In this document: positions 8,713 through 18,030 of the stretch, one piece after another | How positions within the stretch are numbered: position 1 is the first letter of the stretch | Layout of the letters: each line of letters starts with the position of its first letter | Assembly (NCBI GenBank): GCA_963662905.2 | Contig: CAXXFD010000001.1 | Location: 963,702-1,027,701, forward strand | DNA: 64,000 nt | Reading direction: 5' to 3' | Source: G963662905 sp963662905 | GTDB lineage: Bacteria; Bacteroidota; Bacteroidia; Bacteroidales; WRLA01 | Position numbers and translations under genes: made by a program | Notes under the pieces: model-generated | The model's input: the letters and a program-made list of their open reading frames with translations, nothing else | The model's database searches: none | What the model was told of the DNA's origin: nothing

Positions 8713-9219
8713 ATGAAAAAATTCGTTCTTGCTTTTACAGCATTGTTTTTCACTACATTCCTCTTTGCGCAGGAATTTAAAGACTATGGAAAACTTCCTT
8801 CCATCGACATTAAAAACATTGATGGTGAAGCTTTTAACACCAGCGAAATTCAAAATGACGGCAAACCTGTAGTGGTTTGTTTCTGGGCCACATGGTGCAG
8901 CCCCTGTATGGCCGAGCTCAATGCAATCAGCGATATGTATGCCGATTGGGTTGACGATTATGGCGTGAAGCTTTATGCGGTTTCGGTTGACAATGCCCGC
9001 TCATCATCACGCGCCAAATCAACTGCCAATGGCAATGGCTGGGAATTTGAAGTACTGCTCGACCCCAACAACGATTTTGGAAAAGCCATGCAGGTAGCTA
9101 ATCCTCCAAAAACATTCATCCTCAATGGCGACGGAACCATTGTTTGGCAGCATGTAAAATATGCGCCCGGTGATGAGGAAGAGTACGAAGAAGTACTGAA
9201 AAAACTCACCGAAGAATAA
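8713..9219 (+). CDS. TlpA/ResA-like periplasmic thioredoxin-family protein
   Basis: Exported thiol-disulfide oxidoreductase. Residues 1-19 form a signal peptide ending in a type I site (LFAQ). The thioredoxin fold carries the redox site WCSPC (61-65; C62 and C65) in the context VVCFWATWCSPCMAEL, and the cis-proline segment NPPKTFI. Length 168 is typical of the TlpA subgroup. First gene of a three-gene operon; 37 bases separate it from the DUF6029 gene. Because the third gene encodes an Omp28 protein with its own CxxC, a joint role in envelope thiol chemistry or outer-membrane protein maturation is plausible, but that is inference. Confidence 0.9.
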   Translation: MKKFVLAFTALFFTTFLFAQEFKDYGKLPSIDIKNIDGEAFNTSEIQNDGKPVVVCFWATWCSPCMAELNAISDMYADWVDDYGVKLYAVSVDNARSSSRAKSTANGNGWEFEVLLDPNNDFGKAMQVANPPKTFILNGDGTIVWQHVKYAPGDEEEYEEVLKKLTEE

Positions 9220-9256
9220 ACGATCCCCCTAATTTTCAAACCAAAACCAGGATATC

Positions 9257-10963
9257 TTGAAAACACTGAAAAACTTTAAAGCCCTCCTGTTTGTCATTCT
9301 GATGCTTCCTTTGGCATCGACTGCCCAGGATGTGCTCGAAACCATAAAATCCGGTCAGGTGCGCGGCGATTACCAGATCAACGCACAATATTATGTGACC
9401 GATTCAGCCATTGGTGCTTACGAAGTGCCCGAGAAATTCAAAATGAACGCCTACGGTAATATTCTTTATACCAATGGCAATTTCACTGCCGGTTTGCGTT
9501 ACGAAGCCTATCTGAATCCGCTCGAGGGATTTGATCCACGTTATAAAGGCAATGGCATTCCTTATCGTTTTGTATCCTATAAAACAGATTTTATCGAGCT
9601 CACAGCCGGTAATTTCTACGAACAATTTGGCAGTGGCCTTATTTTTCGTTCTTATCAGGAATGGACTTTGGGCTATGACAATTCCGTTGATGGTATCAAT
9701 GTAAAACTGAAACCTTTCAAAGGTGTTACCCTCAAAGGGATTTACGGAACTCAGCGCTTCTTCTGGGAGCAGGGCCCCGGAATCATCCGTGGAGGCGATG
9801 CCGAATTTTTCCTCAACGACATCTTTCCATCAATGGCGGAGAGCAAGTTGCGCCTTACACTTGGCGGAAGCGGCATCAGCAAATACCAGGAAGCACAGGA
9901 CATCGAAATCAATACCGAAACGGATACTTCCTACAATATTTATGCGCTTAAGCTGCCCCTTAATGTTGCTGCTTATGCCGGACGTATGCGCCTGAATTAC
10001 GGAGGTTTTAGCCTTGAGGGGGAATACGCTTATAAAATGAACGATCCTTCAGCGCTTAATAACTTTATTTACAAATCGGGTGATGCACTGCTCATCAATG
10101 CTACTTATTCGCAAAAAGGGCTGGGGATTTTCTTTTCGGCCAAGCGAACCGACAATATGAGTTATAAATCCAACCGCCTGGAACAGGGAAATTCACTCGA
10201 TATCAATTTCTTGCCACCTGTAACAAAAATGCATACATATGGCCTCATCAGCATGTATCCCTATGCTACACAGCCCAATGGTGAAATTGGTTTCCAGGGA
10301 CAGGTGATTTATACTTTCCCACGCGAATCTTTGCTCGGTGGAAAATACGGTACAACCATCACTGCACATTATTCGCAGGTAAATTCATTGAAACTAAACC
10401 CGATCAATAGCGAAACAGCTATTGGTCAAAGTGGTACAGATGGCTATGAATCTGAGTTTTTTGCTTTTGGCGATGAAAAATATTTTTCTGATATGCATAT
10501 AGAGATCAGGAAAAAGCTTAACCGTAATTTTAAATTGAAAGCTACTTATTTCAATATTTTCTACAATATGGAAGTTATTGAAGGCCATACCGGAGCTGCG
10601 GACGTATATGCCAATGCGGCTGTATTTGACATGACCTATAAATTCAATCGAAAATACAGTCTTCACGGTATGTTCCAGGGATTGTTTACTGAACAGGACG
10701 AAGGCGACTGGGCAGCAGCAATGCTGGAGCTCAACCTTGGCTCCAAAATTTTCTTCGCTTTGGGCGATGAATACAACTACGGAAATCCAGATACAGACCG
10801 CCGTTATCATTATTATACGGTTGCTGCAGGATATACGCACAATACCACACAAATTTCGCTACGCTACGGAAGGCAGCGCGAAGGAATCCTTTGTGTAGGC
10901 GGTGTTTGCCGCAATGTGCCGGCTTCTAACGGATTAACCCTGACATTAACCAGCAGCTTCTAA
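9257..10963 (+). CDS. DUF6029-family outer-membrane protein
   Basis: A 568-residue exported protein, predicted outer-membrane beta barrel. The signal peptide covers about 1-23 (ending STAQ). The rest is alternating amphipathic strands rich in Tyr, Phe and Gly, ending in an aromatic-terminated strand (LTLTLTSSF) as expected for BAM-inserted barrels. It resembles the Bacteroidota DUF6029 family, whose function is unknown. The start is TTG (9257), the only start that preserves the whole signal peptide. It lies between the TlpA-like and Omp28 genes (17 bases to the latter), a context that suggests a cooperating envelope complex. Confidence 0.75.
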   Translation: MKTLKNFKALLFVILMLPLASTAQDVLETIKSGQVRGDYQINAQYYVTDSAIGAYEVPEKFKMNAYGNILYTNGNFTAGLRYEAYLNPLEGFDPRYKGNGIPYRFVSYKTDFIELTAGNFYEQFGSGLIFRSYQEWTLGYDNSVDGINVKLKPFKGVTLKGIYGTQRFFWEQGPGIIRGGDAEFFLNDIFPSMAESKLRLTLGGSGISKYQEAQDIEINTETDTSYNIYALKLPLNVAAYAGRMRLNYGGFSLEGEYAYKMNDPSALNNFIYKSGDALLINATYSQKGLGIFFSAKRTDNMSYKSNRLEQGNSLDINFLPPVTKMHTYGLISMYPYATQPNGEIGFQGQVIYTFPRESLLGGKYGTTITAHYSQVNSLKLNPINSETAIGQSGTDGYESEFFAFGDEKYFSDMHIEIRKKLNRNFKLKATYFNIFYNMEVIEGHTGAADVYANAAVFDMTYKFNRKYSLHGMFQGLFTEQDEGDWAAAMLELNLGSKIFFALGDEYNYGNPDTDRRYHYYTVAAGYTHNTTQISLRYGRQREGILCVGGVCRNVPASNGLTLTLTSSF

Positions 10964-10980
10964 ACTAAAACAGAATAACA

Positions 10981-11841
10981 ATGAAAAGAACAGCATATAT
11001 TTTTATAGCAATACTGGCCGCACTTTTTATTCTGGAAAGCTGCGATAAAGTTGATGAACCCTATACCGTACTGGTGGACAGCGTAAAAAAAGGTGGAGAT
11101 GAAAATTACGATTCCACAAAACGCGTTGTGTTGCTCGAAGACTATACCGGACACCGTTGTGTAAACTGCCCAACTGCAGCACATGATGCCCATATCAAAC
11201 AATTTGCCATGGGCAAAAACCTGGTGATTATTGCAATCCATGCAGGATATTTTGCTGAGCCTACCAATAGTTTGCCTGAAGATTTCCGTTGCACAACCGG
11301 AAACGAACTCGATGAATATTATGGCGTGAGCCTCGTTGGAAATCCAAACGGAATTATTAACCGTACGGCTTTTAATGACAACATCATCCTAGGGCCGGGC
11401 TCATGGAATGATGCCATAAATACAGAGTACGAAAAGTCAAAAATGGCCAAAATCCGCATGAATGCCAGCCTTTCAGGCGATAAGGTAAGCGGGAATGTTC
11501 AGGTAGAAGCTATTGAGCCATTAAGCGGCGATTATAAACTTTGTATTTATGTTGTGGAAGACAGCATCGTGGCACCACAGGAAAACAATAATGAAGAAAT
11601 CGGTCCAACCCCACATTGGGAGGATTATGTACACCGCCATGTATTGCGGGGCTCAGTAAACGGCACCTGGGGCTCTTATGTTATTAAAGGCAGCCTCGCA
11701 GTTGGCAATAAAGAAAGTTACAGCTTCAGCGATTATGTTCTGGATCCGGAATGGAATAAAGAGCAGATACACCTAGTGGCGATCCTCTACCATTTAGAGA
11801 GCAAGGAGGTGATAGAGGCATGGCAAATGCACCTCGAATAG
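10981..11841 (+). CDS. Omp28-related outer-membrane lipoprotein with CxxC
   Basis: Predicted SpII lipoprotein: hydrophobic residues 4-18 followed by the lipobox LESC, with lipidated C21. The Omp28 family has a thioredoxin-like fold; the segment VLLEDYTGHRCVNCPTAAH (50-68) holds a CVNC pair (C60, C63) at the start of the fold. Length 286 is normal. Last gene of the operon, followed by a strong terminator. Members of this family are often T9SS-associated or surface proteins of unknown activity. The CxxC here, next to a TlpA-like oxidoreductase, suggests a thiol partner. Confidence 0.85.
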   Translation: MKRTAYIFIAILAALFILESCDKVDEPYTVLVDSVKKGGDENYDSTKRVVLLEDYTGHRCVNCPTAAHDAHIKQFAMGKNLVIIAIHAGYFAEPTNSLPEDFRCTTGNELDEYYGVSLVGNPNGIINRTAFNDNIILGPGSWNDAINTEYEKSKMAKIRMNASLSGDKVSGNVQVEAIEPLSGDYKLCIYVVEDSIVAPQENNNEEIGPTPHWEDYVHRHVLRGSVNGTWGSYVIKGSLAVGNKESYSFSDYVLDPEWNKEQIHLVAILYHLESKEVIEAWQMHLE

Positions 11842-11861
11842 GAAATCACAAACAATAGATT

Positions 11862-11896
11862 AAAAAAGCGCAGGACTTATGTTCTGCGCTTTTTTT
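11862..11896 (+). terminator. Intrinsic terminator after the Omp28 operon
   Basis: A 15-bp stem (AAAAAAGCGCAGGAC at 11862-11876, one G-T pair) with a TTAT tetraloop runs into a T tract. It can serve both converging genes. Confidence 0.9.
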
Positions 11897-11925
11897 GTGA
11901 AAATTTTTCTGCTTTGATTTTGGGG

Positions 11926-12669
11926 TTACTTTCTGCTCATTTGAGCCGCATAATGAGCCGCCCCGATGATTCCCGCCTGATTTTTCAAAGTTGCAGTTAT
12001 CACCCGTGCTTTATTTTTTAGCTCGTCTTCATACATGTCAAATTTTTTGCTGGCGCCACCGCCCAGAATAAATAAATCGGGCGAAAACAAACGCTCCAGG
12101 TGCAGCAGGTATTGGTTGAACCGCTTCCCCCATTTATCCCATTTTAAATCCAAACGTTCGCGGGCAGCATCCGAGCAATATTTTTCCGCGATATCGCCTT
12201 TAAATTCCAAATGGCCAAATTCTGTGTTGGGGATCAGGATTCCGTCTTTTATCAGTGCGGATCCAATTCCTGTTCCGATGGTTAAAAGAATGGCCAAACC
12301 TTTGAGCCCTTTGCCTGCACCATATTCCAGTTCTGCAATTCCGGCAGCGTCGGCATCATTGAGAACGAAAACCTCTTGTCCGCACGCATCGCTGAAAAGC
12401 TTTTCTGCATCAACATCAACCCAGCTTTTGTGCATATTTGCAGCAGATTTTGCCACGCCATTATGGATGATCCCGGGAAATCCACAACCTACAGGGCCTT
12501 GATAATTAAAATGTTCTACAATATTGTTTATCGTTTCGGCAATTGCTTTCTTTTTTGCAGGACGCGGTGTTTCAATTCTGTGCCGCTCAGTGCTGAACTG
12601 ACCGTTTTCCAAATTGACCAGAGCCCCTTTTACGCCGCTTCCACCTATGTCAATCCCTAAAATTTCCAT
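11926..12669 (-). CDS. ppgK: ROK-family polyphosphate glucokinase
   Basis: Cytoplasmic sugar kinase that phosphorylates glucose, using polyphosphate and often ATP. The phosphate-1 motif GIDIGGSGVKGAL opens the protein. The second signature TIGTGIGSALIKDGILIPNTEFGHLE is close to the characteristic polyphosphate-glucokinase version rather than generic ROK regulators, and LNDADAA carries the catalytic aspartate. There is no N-terminal helix-turn-helix. The start is set at the ATG at 12669 (MEILGIDIGG); an upstream extension of 20 residues is non-homologous. Length 247 fits the family. Single gene with a -7 box just upstream; convergent with the Omp28 operon. Confidence 0.85.
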   Translation of the reverse strand: MEILGIDIGGSGVKGALVNLENGQFSTERHRIETPRPAKKKAIAETINNIVEHFNYQGPVGCGFPGIIHNGVAKSAANMHKSWVDVDAEKLFSDACGQEVFVLNDADAAGIAELEYGAGKGLKGLAILLTIGTGIGSALIKDGILIPNTEFGHLEFKGDIAEKYCSDAARERLDLKWDKWGKRFNQYLLHLERLFSPDLFILGGGASKKFDMYEDELKNKARVITATLKNQAGIIGAAHYAAQMSRK

Positions 12670-12690
12670 AATAATCTGTGTTTGATTTCT

Positions 12691-12698
12691 CAAAAATA
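12691..12698 (-). promoter_or_regulatory. Candidate -7 box for ppgK
   Basis: Minus strand TATTTTTG, fitting TAnnTTTG, 21 bases before the chosen ATG. No clear -33 element. Confidence 0.35.
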
Positions 12699-12764
12699 TA
12701 AAAATAATAGCGTAATACCCATTCGGCATGCACTCTTCACAAAATTAACCTCATGTTTTAATCC

Positions 12765-12772
12765 TATATTTG
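12765..12772 (+). promoter_or_regulatory. Candidate -7 box for the MsbA-like exporter
   Basis: TATATTTG fits the TAnnTTTG element, 26 bases before the GTG start of the ABC exporter. Confidence 0.4.
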
Positions 12773-12798
12773 CAAATTAAATTTAGAAAAACTGCACT

Positions 12799-14643
12799 GT
12801 GCGAAATCTGTTTAAAGTACTGAAATACGCTATACCGTATTGGCGCTACGCCCTGTTGAACATTGTGTTTAATCTACTTTCCATAATCTTTTCACTCTTT
12901 TCATTTGCCCTTTTTATTCCCGTCCTTGAAATATTATTTGATCAAACCAAGCGGATTTCCCAAGCACCGCCTCCCATCGACTGGGGTCTTGGTTTTTTTA
13001 GTGATGGCGCATTGCTCAAAGCTCATTTTTATTACGAAATCAGTCGTGTAATCCACCGCTATGGCGATATGCATGCCCTGTTTTATATCTCGCTCATCAT
13101 TGTAATCCTGTTTCTACTAAAAAACCTATTCCGTTATCTGGCGCAGTTTTTCATCGCTCCATTGCGCAATTTTGTTGTGCAGGATATCCGCAACGCACTC
13201 TTTCATAAGATATTAATTCTTCCGCTTTCATATTTTACCGAAAAAAGAAAAGGAGATATCATCTCTCGTGTCACTTCCGATGTTTTGGAAGTGGAATGGA
13301 GCATTATGACCAGTTTGGAAATGATTTTCCGTGAGCCTATCACCATCATTACGTTTTTGGGAACACTCTTTTTTATAAGTCCACAACTTACTTTATTTGT
13401 TTTAATCCTGCTGCCCGTTAGTGGTTTTATTATCGGGCGCATTGGAAAAAGCCTCCGAAAAACTTCCGACCGGGGACAAAAAAAACTGGGATTTATTTTA
13501 TCTGTTATTGAAGAATCCATATCCGGATTACGCATTATCAAAGCATTTACGGCCATTGATTTTACGCATGGAAGGTTTAAGGACATCAATCATGATTATG
13601 CCAAAGTTATGATCGGGCTTTACCGGAAAAAAGACCTGGCCTCACCGGTCAGCGAATTTCTGGGCATTACCGTTGTTGTGATGATTGTGTGGTTTGGCGG
13701 CCAGTTGGTTCTGGGCGGAAACGGAAAACTGGAGCCTTCTGTTTTTTTGGTGTACCTGGGTATTTTCTCACAATTGATTCCGCCGGCAAAAGCGATCACT
13801 ACCGCCTTGTATAATGTACAAAAGGGCGCTGCATCCGTTGAAAGAATTGAGCAAGTTTTAAATGCCGATGAGGTGATTGTTGAAAAGAAAAACGCAACAA
13901 AAATCAACAAAATCGAAAGCAAAGTCGAATACCGCAATGTATCCTTTAAATATGAAGACGATCCGGTATTAAAAAATATTAGTTTTACTATAGATAAAGG
14001 GAAAACTATTGCTCTGGTGGGACCATCGGGTGCTGGTAAATCCACCCTTGCCGATCTGCTGCCACGCTACTATGATTGCACAGATGGAGGCATATACATT
14101 GATGGTCATGACCTGCGCGATATCGTGATTGACGATCTGAGAGCATTGATGGGCGTAGTAACACAGGAAAGCATTTTGTTCCACGATACAGTTTATAACA
14201 ACATCTGCATGGGCATAGAAAACGTATCGCAGGAAGATGTTGTAGCAGCAGCCCGTATCGCCAATGCACACGAATTTATCGAAAATCTTCCCAAAGGATA
14301 CCAAACTTTAATTGGTGACCGGGGCACAAAGCTTTCGGGCGGACAAAGGCAGCGACTGAGTATTGCACGAGCAGTTTTACGAAATCCGCAAATTCTTGTG
14401 CTCGATGAAGCTACCTCAGCCCTGGATACCGAATCCGAACGCCTCGTGCAGGATGCCCTTGAAAAACTTCTTGCCAACCGAACTTCTCTGGTCATCGCAC
14501 ACCGCCTTTCCACAATTCAGGGTGCCGATGAAATTATTGTGGTAGAAAAAGGCGAAATTGTTGAAAGGGGCACTCACAGCCAGCTTCTGGAAAACAATGG
14601 ATTATATCGAAAACTCTATCAATTGCAGGGCTTTGGGATTTAG
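12799..14643 (+). CDS. ABC exporter, fused permease-ATPase (MsbA/lipid A export type)
   Basis: Half-transporter that works as a homodimer in the inner membrane. The N-terminal part has six predicted helices (about 15-330) of the type I exporter fold. The C-terminal nucleotide-binding domain has the Walker A GPSGAGKST near residue 407, the signature LSGGQRQR near 511, the Walker B ILVLDEATSALD near 533 and the H-loop IAHRLST. Length 614 matches Bacteroidota MsbA-like proteins, which are usually assigned to lipid A or lipid flipping; the substrate is not provable here. The start is GTG; no closer ATG gives the full first helix. Monocistronic. Confidence 0.9.
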   Translation: MRNLFKVLKYAIPYWRYALLNIVFNLLSIIFSLFSFALFIPVLEILFDQTKRISQAPPPIDWGLGFFSDGALLKAHFYYEISRVIHRYGDMHALFYISLIIVILFLLKNLFRYLAQFFIAPLRNFVVQDIRNALFHKILILPLSYFTEKRKGDIISRVTSDVLEVEWSIMTSLEMIFREPITIITFLGTLFFISPQLTLFVLILLPVSGFIIGRIGKSLRKTSDRGQKKLGFILSVIEESISGLRIIKAFTAIDFTHGRFKDINHDYAKVMIGLYRKKDLASPVSEFLGITVVVMIVWFGGQLVLGGNGKLEPSVFLVYLGIFSQLIPPAKAITTALYNVQKGAASVERIEQVLNADEVIVEKKNATKINKIESKVEYRNVSFKYEDDPVLKNISFTIDKGKTIALVGPSGAGKSTLADLLPRYYDCTDGGIYIDGHDLRDIVIDDLRALMGVVTQESILFHDTVYNNICMGIENVSQEDVVAAARIANAHEFIENLPKGYQTLIGDRGTKLSGGQRQRLSIARAVLRNPQILVLDEATSALDTESERLVQDALEKLLANRTSLVIAHRLSTIQGADEIIVVEKGEIVERGTHSQLLENNGLYRKLYQLQGFGI

Positions 14644-14827
14644 TAAGCAGCAAATTCAAATCAGATGGCCGATTAAACTCGTTGCTGCCTGTTTGTTTTG
14701 TTTGGGATGCGCTTCATAAAATGGCTACGGCGAATTAAAAAGCTATGTCTTCGGGAAAATATTTCATATGCAAAAAGGTTGTTCTCGGTTTTTTGTGGGG
14801 AATCAAAATTGGTGAGCAAATGGAGTA

Positions 14828-14862
14828 AAACCTTCCCAAAGTTCCAAACCTTGGGAAGGTTT
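14828..14862. repeat. Perfect 12-bp inverted repeat
   Basis: AAACCTTCCCAA at 14828-14839 and its exact complement at 14851-14862 enclose an 11-base loop. It may be a terminator for the exporter gene or a small dispersed palindrome. Confidence 0.55.
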
Positions 14863-14960
14863 GGGCAGAGACTTCGCTCCAATTTTGATGAAGATATCAC
14901 ATTGCATTTTAAGGGTTCAATTTTAAATTTGTCCACAAAATCTCGGGTAGAACCGAAAAA

Positions 14961-15003
14961 AAAAGACCTCCAGGCTTTTTGGAAAGCTTGAAGGTCTTTT
15001 ACT
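14961..15003. terminator. Intrinsic terminator
   Basis: AAAAGACCT... at 14961 pairs with ...AGGTCTTTT ending at 15000, with a mostly paired inner stem (CAGGCTTT / GAAAGCTTG) and flanking A and T runs. It probably ends the PKD lipoprotein gene on the minus strand. Confidence 0.7.
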
Positions 15004-15041
15004 TTAAAATGTATTTCCTTTGTTTTTTAGTAGCCTTTTAA

Positions 15042-16214
15042 CTACTTCAGGATGATGGTTTGATCAGCCTCACCTATTTCCATAGTTTTGGTTGTATGTG
15101 TTCCCTGGCCATCTTTCTTACCATTATAAGAAAGGGCAAGGGTTACATTGTCGCCGCTTGGCCAGTTAATTTCTCTCCAGTAAACATATTGGTTGCTGTT
15201 TTCGAAATGGCAACGGATTTCAGTATTGGACCAAAGGTTATAATAGCCCATATCCTGCACCTGTGAAACCCAGTTAATGTATGCGTTTTCAGTTACTTCG
15301 CTTGTTAAACCGGCATTCATAACTTCTTTGTTCCATGCTGAAATCGTATTATTTTCCAATGTCAGGAAGAAATAATCGCGATTGATTTCGAAATTGATGG
15401 TTTTATCACCTTCGCTGGTATAATAGGTTTCCCAATCGGAAGAAAGATCCAAACCATAAGGGGCAAAAGTTTCTACTTTATATCGGATTTCGCCATCTGC
15501 ATTCTCATCAATAAGAGTTACTGAACTGCCAACCTCAACTATTTCAGAGTTATAGCTAGTTTCATTATAAACTTTTATACGTGATGGTGTCGTGTTGTTG
15601 ATTGTAAGGCCAGGTGCATAGCTTTCCACAACATCTTCCTTAATCATTTCATCAGAACCAAATTCATTGGTAACCTCAAGCTTGATGTCATAGAAACCTA
15701 TTGAAATGCAGGTCCAAACAAGCGTATCAACATTATAATGAACTGATTCCTGCCCATGAGGATTAATTACAGTCCATTTGATCATATCAATTTCGCCCAA
15801 AGATTTATTTACGATAGTAATTTGATCACCCACATTGACAAAAGTTGGGCTCACTGTAAAATCGGCTACAGGCTCTGCACTGGTAACCGTAATGTAGTCT
15901 GCTCTGGTTTTTGTGTTAGCGCCTTCGGCATTGGTAACGGTAAGGCTAACGGGATACGTTCCCGCTTGTTTATAAGTTACTTCCGGGTTTTGTTTGGTCG
16001 ATGTTTCGGGTTCGCCTCCAACAAAAATCCATTCCCAGCTGGTAGGGTCACCTGCTGATTTATCCGTGAAAGTTATTGTTTGTCCTACATCAATATCAGT
16101 GCTTGATGCAGAAAAAGAAGCTACAGGGGCTTCTGCTTCATCTTCACTGCTGCAAGATGAAAATACAAGGATCAGAGATACCAGTCCTAATGCTAAAATT
16201 CGTAATTTGTTCAT
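15042..16214 (-). CDS. PKD-domain surface/periplasmic lipoprotein
   Basis: Predicted lipoprotein of 390 residues: signal peptide with lipobox FSSC and lipidated C21, followed by an acidic stretch (SSEDEAEA) that in Bacteroidota can act as a surface-export signal. Two PKD-type Ig-like domains follow (about 30-113 and 114-195). The first has the typical GDPTSWEWIFVGGEPETST and Y-x-x-x-G-T-Y-x-V-S-L core. The C-terminal ~190 residues form a beta-rich region I do not recognise. A binding or adhesion role is likely. Monocistronic, ending at a terminator. Confidence 0.75.
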   Translation of the reverse strand: MNKLRILALGLVSLILVFSSCSSEDEAEAPVASFSASSTDIDVGQTITFTDKSAGDPTSWEWIFVGGEPETSTKQNPEVTYKQAGTYPVSLTVTNAEGANTKTRADYITVTSAEPVADFTVSPTFVNVGDQITIVNKSLGEIDMIKWTVINPHGQESVHYNVDTLVWTCISIGFYDIKLEVTNEFGSDEMIKEDVVESYAPGLTINNTTPSRIKVYNETSYNSEIVEVGSSVTLIDENADGEIRYKVETFAPYGLDLSSDWETYYTSEGDKTINFEINRDYFFLTLENNTISAWNKEVMNAGLTSEVTENAYINWVSQVQDMGYYNLWSNTEIRCHFENSNQYVYWREINWPSGDNVTLALSYNGKKDGQGTHTTKTMEIGEADQTIILK

Positions 16215-16688
16215 TTATAATTGTTTAAAGATTTAATAATTATTTTATCCTTATGCTCGCAAACCGAGTTCAAATTTTTCCCGAAAGGCAAAAGTATTTT
16301 CCTAATGCTTTTCGGAATTAACCCTTAGTAGCAGGCGGCATTTTATTTTGAAATTTTCCGGATAGGATTTTTTAAATATCCTTAAATCCGCAAGAAATAA
16401 TTTATTGAGCTAAAAAATGTTTTTGGCACAGAAATTTCTCAAGTAGGGGCAATAAATTGATACTTTTTATTCCATTGGGCATACATTTTACTGCAACAGG
16501 GGCAATTGTTTATAGCCTTTTGAATTTGGCTTGCTTTTTTTTGATGGCGTAAAAATCCCAATCAATGCCAAAAACACATTACGTTCCGTAAGACACACAT
16601 AATGAATTGATTACTAAATATTTACTCTGAATTTTCAGGCACACCCCTCCCTGTAGCTCTGGAAAAAAGCCGTTAAAGCCAGGGGTAT
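16215..16688. other. Intergenic region upstream of the PKD lipoprotein and downstream of the IS1380 transposase
   Basis: About 470 AT-rich bases. It should hold the lipoprotein promoter and the left end of the IS1380-type element. The only end-like sequence noticed is CCGTTAAA at 16670. No gene seen. Confidence 0.4.
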
Positions 16689-18008
16689 TTAGACCAACAG
16701 TTGCTCATAAGGTCTGTCAGTATATAATTTCAAAAACCATTGCCGCCCAGAGTATATCCATTTTCCAGAAACAGATATAAACCTGAAAATAAACCCTTTA
16801 AGTCGGGTTGTCGGCTTAATGCCACCAAATACTCTTGACACCAGCCCGACAAAGTAGTTGTAAAAGTTCTTTATCATGGCCATGATGATCAAAAAGGCGG
16901 TGTTTTCGTTCATGAACGAACATGGAAGGCGCTTCCAGCCAAAATCATTGTTCATCACATCAAAGAGTTTTTCGCTGCTCCCCCGTTGGTTGTAAAATTG
17001 TATCACCTCTTTTTCGCCAGCCTTCCAGTCATTGGTTAAAATTGAGCGGTAAATGAAGTTGTCCCCGGTGAACAGGTCTATCTGGCTGTTTTTGCTTTTT
17101 TCCCGCATAATGACCAGGCGGTAATTTTTTTGTTCGAGAAATTGAGTGAAGGGCATTGATGCCACCTCATACGCTTTGTAATTGATTTCTACGGTTTTCC
17201 ATCTTTCAATTTCAGATATTTGCCGCAAAAGTTCAGCGGACTTATTGGCCCTGATATAAAACAGTTCACTGTTGGCCGCAACAACTTCTATAATATCTTT
17301 GGAGTAACTCCCTGCATCCATCCGGGAGCGGTGGATCTGTATGTCATTTTCATTCAGTAGCTTATATGCACGGTCAAGAGTTGCCGCCTGTTCAAATTTT
17401 ACGTTGGCATTGCCGTCCCGGTTTTCGATATAAACAATCTTGTCCCCAATGGAGGCGACTCCCGGAAAGTAACCCTTTGTATGCTTATAGGTATTTTTTG
17501 CATCGTACTTTTCGGTGGCAATCACTTGGTTGTCATAATCAAAATCATAGCAGGCGCCTTTATGCAACTGGTTGTTCAAAAGTAAAGACTTGATGTTTAA
17601 GCTGTTGAGCCTCTTGTTGATATTGAACTCATAGTCTTTGGCCTGCTTGGAGGTATAGGTTGTATTTTGGGTTGCCAGTTCTTTGATGCCGCGCAAAAGG
17701 GTATCAGCGCTGGGGACATTATTGCCGGGCAAGGATTTTAGGTGCTTGCCCAAATGAGTATGGATGTCCTCGGCGCAGCTACCGCCACTAAAAAATATAT
17801 TCGACAGGTTCCTGATTATTTGGCTATAAGAATATCCGGTAGTCTTTACCCTCTGGCCAAGCTCATTATCAATGAGTTGTGACAGGCCGCATTTATTAAA
17901 GCTTTGGTTGACAAAAGAAATGCCTGCAAAAGGACTTACGTTTGATAAAGTTTTTTGTATTTTCATGCCTGAAAAATTTTTCATTCTATTTTGTTGAATT
18001 GATACCAT
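16689..18008 (-). CDS. IS1380-family transposase
   Basis: DDE transposase of 439 residues. The block YDFDYDNQVIATEKYDAK, then TYKHTKGYFPGVASIG and later RMDAGSYSKDII (an aspartate-containing strand), matches the IS1380 DDE_Tnp family. A C-terminal acidic residue sits in QFYNQRGSSEKLFDVMNNDFGW, and NENTAFLIIMAMIKNFYNYF follows as is typical. Length is normal and the frame is intact, so it may be active. It inserts between the PKD lipoprotein and the 3'-5' exonuclease gene. A long hairpin lies directly upstream (18031-18074). Confidence 0.9.
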   Translation of the reverse strand: MVSIQQNRMKNFSGMKIQKTLSNVSPFAGISFVNQSFNKCGLSQLIDNELGQRVKTTGYSYSQIIRNLSNIFFSGGSCAEDIHTHLGKHLKSLPGNNVPSADTLLRGIKELATQNTTYTSKQAKDYEFNINKRLNSLNIKSLLLNNQLHKGACYDFDYDNQVIATEKYDAKNTYKHTKGYFPGVASIGDKIVYIENRDGNANVKFEQAATLDRAYKLLNENDIQIHRSRMDAGSYSKDIIEVVAANSELFYIRANKSAELLRQISEIERWKTVEINYKAYEVASMPFTQFLEQKNYRLVIMREKSKNSQIDLFTGDNFIYRSILTNDWKAGEKEVIQFYNQRGSSEKLFDVMNNDFGWKRLPCSFMNENTAFLIIMAMIKNFYNYFVGLVSRVFGGIKPTTRLKGFIFRFISVSGKWIYSGRQWFLKLYTDRPYEQLLV

Positions 18009-18030
18009 TAAAATAGATGAAATTTTTCAG

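Larger units (their letters stand above)
14644..15041. other. Intergenic region with two hairpins
   Basis: About 400 bases between convergent genes. It holds a 12-bp hairpin (14828-14862) and a terminator (14961-15000). A 97-codon plus-strand frame (14698-14991) runs straight through both hairpins and has no family features, so it is not called a gene. Confidence 0.5.

Noticed and set aside
14698..14991. 97-codon plus-strand open frame after the MsbA-like exporter
   Set aside because: It runs through a perfect hairpin and a terminator, and its composition does not look coding.
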